A DNA stretch of 25,835 bases from an uncultured Oscillibacter sp. (lineage in GTDB: Bacteria; Bacillota; Clostridia; Oscillospirales; Oscillospiraceae). This document shows positions 24,674 to 25,835 of the stretch, piece after piece. The stretch spans positions 1-25,835 of the forward strand of contig CAJUBX010000025.1 in NCBI GenBank assembly GCA_910585165.1, in the 5' to 3' direction. How positions within the stretch are numbered: position 1 is the stretch's first letter; every line of letters starts with the position of its first letter. The position numbers were made by a program, and so were the translations under genes. The notes beneath the pieces were generated by a model that had not been told where the DNA came from, ran no database searches, and was given only the letters and a program-made list of their open reading frames with translations.

Positions 24674-24716
24674 GCCGCCCCCTCGTGCAGTTTCTTCCTA
24701 CATGGGGGCGGCTTTT
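24674..24716 (+). terminator. Second terminator of the pilus operon
   Basis: GCCGCCCCC (24674-24682) pairs perfectly with GGGGGCGGC (24704-24712) across a 21-nt loop, followed by TTTT. It backs up the preceding terminator before the convergent minus-strand genes. Confidence 0.6.
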
Positions 24717-24771
24717 CCATTGCCCGCTTTGCCGGGTCTGCTTCATCCCGTGCGGTTTTGTGAATCGGATT

Positions 24772-24972
24772 TTACCTTTTGGAAGAATTCCTTACTTTCC
24801 ACAAGGCAGAATACGCCAAAGCGGGCAACGCCAGCAAGTCAACCGCTCCGCAAATCCGTACTGCGGCATCCGGCAGTTCCATTCCGGCGATATTGGAACC
24901 TGCCAGGACAAGCGTCGCGGCTCCTATAATGATTAAACTTACAGCCCAGATTAAATCTATTTTCTTTTTCAA
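24772..24972 (-). CDS. Small two-helix membrane protein of unknown function
   Basis: A 66-residue protein. I choose TTG at 24972 as start because GGGGAGG lies 6 nt upstream and the product begins with a lysine-rich stretch (KKKIDLIW) right before the first membrane helix. Helix one is about 6-27 (AVSLIIIGAATLVLAGSNI), helix two about 38-57 (ICGAVDLLALPALAYSALW), with a basic tail (KVRNSSKR). Positive charges at both ends predict cytoplasmic termini. The same frame stays open upstream into polC with no better start. It is 71 nt behind polC and may be read through from it. I do not recognise a characterised family. Confidence 0.6.
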   Translation of the reverse strand: MKKKIDLIWAVSLIIIGAATLVLAGSNIAGMELPDAAVRICGAVDLLALPALAYSALWKVRNSSKR

Positions 24973-25043
24973 ACGCCGCCTCCCCAAATTTGAATCCGCC
25001 GCTTCGGCTGTACGTTGGATTTTCCCGGGAACACACGAGCCTC

Positions 25044-25835
25044 CTAAAACAGCGTAATTTGGCTGGTCTCCGCCATCCCGGCGAAGGCCCCCAGGGCCTT
25101 CAGCTGTTCGATGTGCGTTTTCGAGAGCTTGTTGCAGCACAGGGCGAACTCCTCGATGGAGATAAACTCCTTTCCTTTCCGTTTCTCCACCGTGTCCAGG
25201 GCCGCCGCCTCTCCCAAGCCGTGGACCGTGGTAAAGGGCGGCAGCAGCCCCCCGTCCGTGATGACAAACTTGGCGGCTTCGGAGCGGTAGATGTCGATGG
25301 TCTCAAAGTGAAAGCCCCGAAGATAGAACTCATAGCACACCTCCAGCGTGGTCAGCAGGTTCTGCTCCACGGCGGTGGCGTCCTTGTTGTTTTCAATCTC
25401 CCGGATTTTTTTCTTCACCGCCTCTTTTCCGGCGCAGCAGAACTCCGCGTCGAAGGCCTTTGCCCGGACGGAGAAGAAGGTGGCGTAGAAGGCCAGGGGC
25501 TCGTGAACTTTATACCAGGCGATGCGGAAGGCCATCATGACATAGGCCACGGCGTGGGCCTTGGGAAAGAGATAGCCGATTTTGGCAAGGGACCCGATAT
25601 ACCACTCCGGCACCGCATGCTCCCGCATGGCCTCCTCCCAGCCGGGCTCAAAGCCCCCTTTTTTCACCTTTCCCTTTCGGACGGACTCCATGATTTTAAA
25701 GCTCATTTTCGGGTCCAGGCCCTTGGAGATGAGGTACAGCATGATGTCGTCCCGGCAGCCCACCGTCTCCAGAACGCTTGCCGTCTTGCTGACAATCAGC
25801 TCCCGGGCGTTGCCCAGCCACACGTCGGTGCCGTG
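25044..25835 (-). CDS. polC: DNA polymerase III PolC, C-terminal part
   Basis: The gene enters from beyond the right edge; 263 C-terminal codons are visible. The first residues read HGTDVWLGNARELI, followed by GCRDDIMLYLISKGLDPKMS and PEWYIGSLAKIGYLFPKAHA, segments typical of the C-terminal palm/fingers part of Gram-positive PolC. Later come a helix-hairpin-helix-like VHGLGEAAALDTV and a final QITLF at the extreme C-terminus, the pentapeptide type that docks on the beta sliding clamp. PolC is the main replicative polymerase of low-GC Gram-positives and supports a Firmicutes host. The catalytic aspartates and exonuclease domain lie outside the window. Confidence 0.95.
   Translation of the reverse strand, partial: HGTDVWLGNARELIVSKTASVLETVGCRDDIMLYLISKGLDPKMSFKIMESVRKGKVKKGGFEPGWEEAMREHAVPEWYIGSLAKIGYLFPKAHAVAYVMMAFRIAWYKVHEPLAFYATFFSVRAKAFDAEFCCAGKEAVKKKIREIENNKDATAVEQNLLTTLEVCYEFYLRGFHFETIDIYRSEAAKFVITDGGLLPPFTTVHGLGEAAALDTVEKRKGKEFISIEEFALCCNKLSKTHIEQLKALGAFAGMAETSQITLF

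Noticed and set aside
1..25835. CRISPR arrays, tRNA or rRNA genes, insertion sequences
   Set aside because: No regularly spaced repeats, no cloverleaf or ribosomal RNA sequence recognised, and no transposase reading frame seen on either strand.

Overview
The window reads as chromosomal DNA of a high-GC, Gram-positive gut Clostridium, most likely Oscillospiraceae (Flavonifractor/Lawsonibacter/Oscillibacter-like). I infer this from the G/C-ending codons, strong GGAGG ribosome binding sites, a PolC-type replicative polymerase, a PotC-PotD fusion, and a complete type IV pilus cluster without any secretin gene, as expected for a cell with one membrane. Species assignment is inference.

Left part (1-7253): the end of a polyamine ABC importer operon (potA tail, potB, potCD fusion) followed by an FlK-like hotdog thioesterase and a bidirectional terminator. 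Next, on the minus strand, are a ferritin with its own promoter and an AgrA/AgrC-like two-component system (LytTR regulator, then a GHKL kinase with an extra C-terminal membrane segment). A small Cys-rich ORF on the plus strand ends exactly against an XRE regulator on the minus strand.

Central part (7254-24574): one long plus-strand type IV pilus cluster. It starts at a divergent control region with two identical 17-bp palindromes that overlap both predicted promoters. Gene order is: giant prepilin (about 2534 aa, three GLUG-repeat modules); a PilX/GspK-like prepilin lacking Glu5; a small prepilin; a PilW/GspJ-like prepilin; PilB with a canonical MshEN cyclic-di-GMP motif pair; PilT; PilC; major pilin; an untranslated gap holding hairpins and a dead Txe/YoeB toxin fragment; PilD; PilM; PilN; PilO. 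The first four genes look like a pilus-tip (priming and adhesin) complex, PilB/PilT extend and retract, PilC/M/N/O form the inner-membrane platform, and PilD processes all the prepilins. Tandem terminators close the cluster.

Right part (24772-25835): on the minus strand, a small two-helix membrane protein (TTG start) downstream of the 3' end of polC, which ends in a clamp-binding motif.

The most notable item is the giant GLUG prepilin at the head of an XRE-controlled pilus operon, a candidate surface adhesin displayed at the pilus tip.
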